The notes under the pieces: model-generated
Database searches by the model: none
What the model saw: the letters and a program-made list of their open reading frames with translations, nothing else
Told to the model about the DNA's origin: nothing
Program-made: the position numbers and the translations under genes
Assembly: GCF_017742215.1 (NCBI RefSeq)
Contig: NZ_JAGHKP010000001.1
Location: 1 to 64,000 of the forward strand
DNA: 64,000 nucleotides
Direction: 5' to 3'
DNA from: Chitinophaga chungangae
GTDB taxonomy: Bacteria > Bacteroidota > Bacteroidia > Chitinophagales > Chitinophagaceae
Shown here: positions 63,903 to 64,000 of the stretch, one piece after another
How the letters are laid out: each line of letters starts with the position of its first letter
Numbering within the stretch: the stretch's first letter is position 1

Positions 63903-64000
63903 ATGAAGAAATTAGTTGCTAACGCCGATGAAGCCGTCGCCGGGATAACCGACGGCGCAACCCTGATGCTGGGGGGCTTTGGTCTTTGCGGCATTCCCGA
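63903..64000 (+). CDS. 3-oxoacid CoA-transferase subunit A (partial, 5' end)
   Basis: The first 32 codons (MKKLVANADEAVAGITDGA, then LMLGGFGLCGIP) match the N-terminus of the alpha subunit of family I CoA-transferases (ScoA/AtoD type), which move CoA between succinyl-CoA or acetyl-CoA and acetoacetate. The gene continues past the right edge. The subunit B gene is expected next. Confidence 0.85.
   Translation, partial: MKKLVANADEAVAGITDGATLMLGGFGLCGIP

Overview
The window looks like chromosomal DNA of a Bacteroidota species, most likely a Chitinophaga-like member of the Chitinophagaceae. Supporting signs are a secreted nuclease with a C-terminal type IX secretion sorting domain, DUF4835 and DUF4296 proteins, promoters of the TTTG-N19-TAnnTTTG type, a NuoG without the molybdopterin domain, frequent start codons without a Shine-Dalgarno sequence, and a division/cell-wall cluster that lacks murF and ddl. 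No prophage, insertion sequence, CRISPR array or tRNA was seen.

Layout. 1-366: end of an rRNA operon (23S 3' end, 5S, terminator). 400-900: decayed sulfatase. 1.0-3.9 kb: an SDR oxidoreductase (+), then hisS and a low-molecular-weight phosphatase (-). 4.2-9.1 kb: a small membrane protein, a PstS-like lipoprotein and two tandem paralogous exported TPR proteins. 9.3-23.5 kb: the complete nuoA-N operon behind a textbook Bacteroidota promoter; it is interrupted by a frameshifted WG-repeat gene (between nuoD and nuoE) and by a hairpin-rich 269-nt gap (between nuoE and nuoF). 23.6-28.2 kb: an FtsX/MacB-type permease, two unknown proteins and rpsF-rpsR-rplI (-). 28.4-43.4 kb: the large secreted nuclease, htpG, a lipoprotein esterase, recJ, a polyprenyl synthetase, a major OmpA-type porin with its own strong promoter, kup, and a GH123-like glycosidase. 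43.5-59.8 kb (-): the dcw cluster mraZ-rsmH-ftsL-ftsI-murE-mraY-murD-ftsW-murG-murC-ftsQ-ftsA-ftsZ. 60.1-64.0 kb (+): bamD-like, rpoZ, coaBC, DUF4835, DUF4296 and the start of a CoA-transferase subunit A.

How the genes work together. The nuo genes build respiratory complex I. The dcw genes make peptidoglycan precursors (MurC, D, E, G, MraY) and the divisome (FtsZ, A, Q, L, W, I), with MraZ as probable autoregulator. The bamD-rpoZ-coaBC block serves envelope biogenesis, transcription and coenzyme A synthesis.

The most unusual element lies between ftsI and murE. Three identical 50-bp units each encode a 16-residue minicistron whose TGATG stop/start overlaps the next one, and the last overlaps the murE start codon. 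The only good Shine-Dalgarno precedes the first minicistron, and the internal start codons sit inside GNRA-capped hairpins. This looks like a copy-number-variable translational coupling relay. A cluster of DnaA-box-like sites next to 10-bp-periodic MraZ-like repeats in the mraZ/bamD divergent region is the second most interesting signal.
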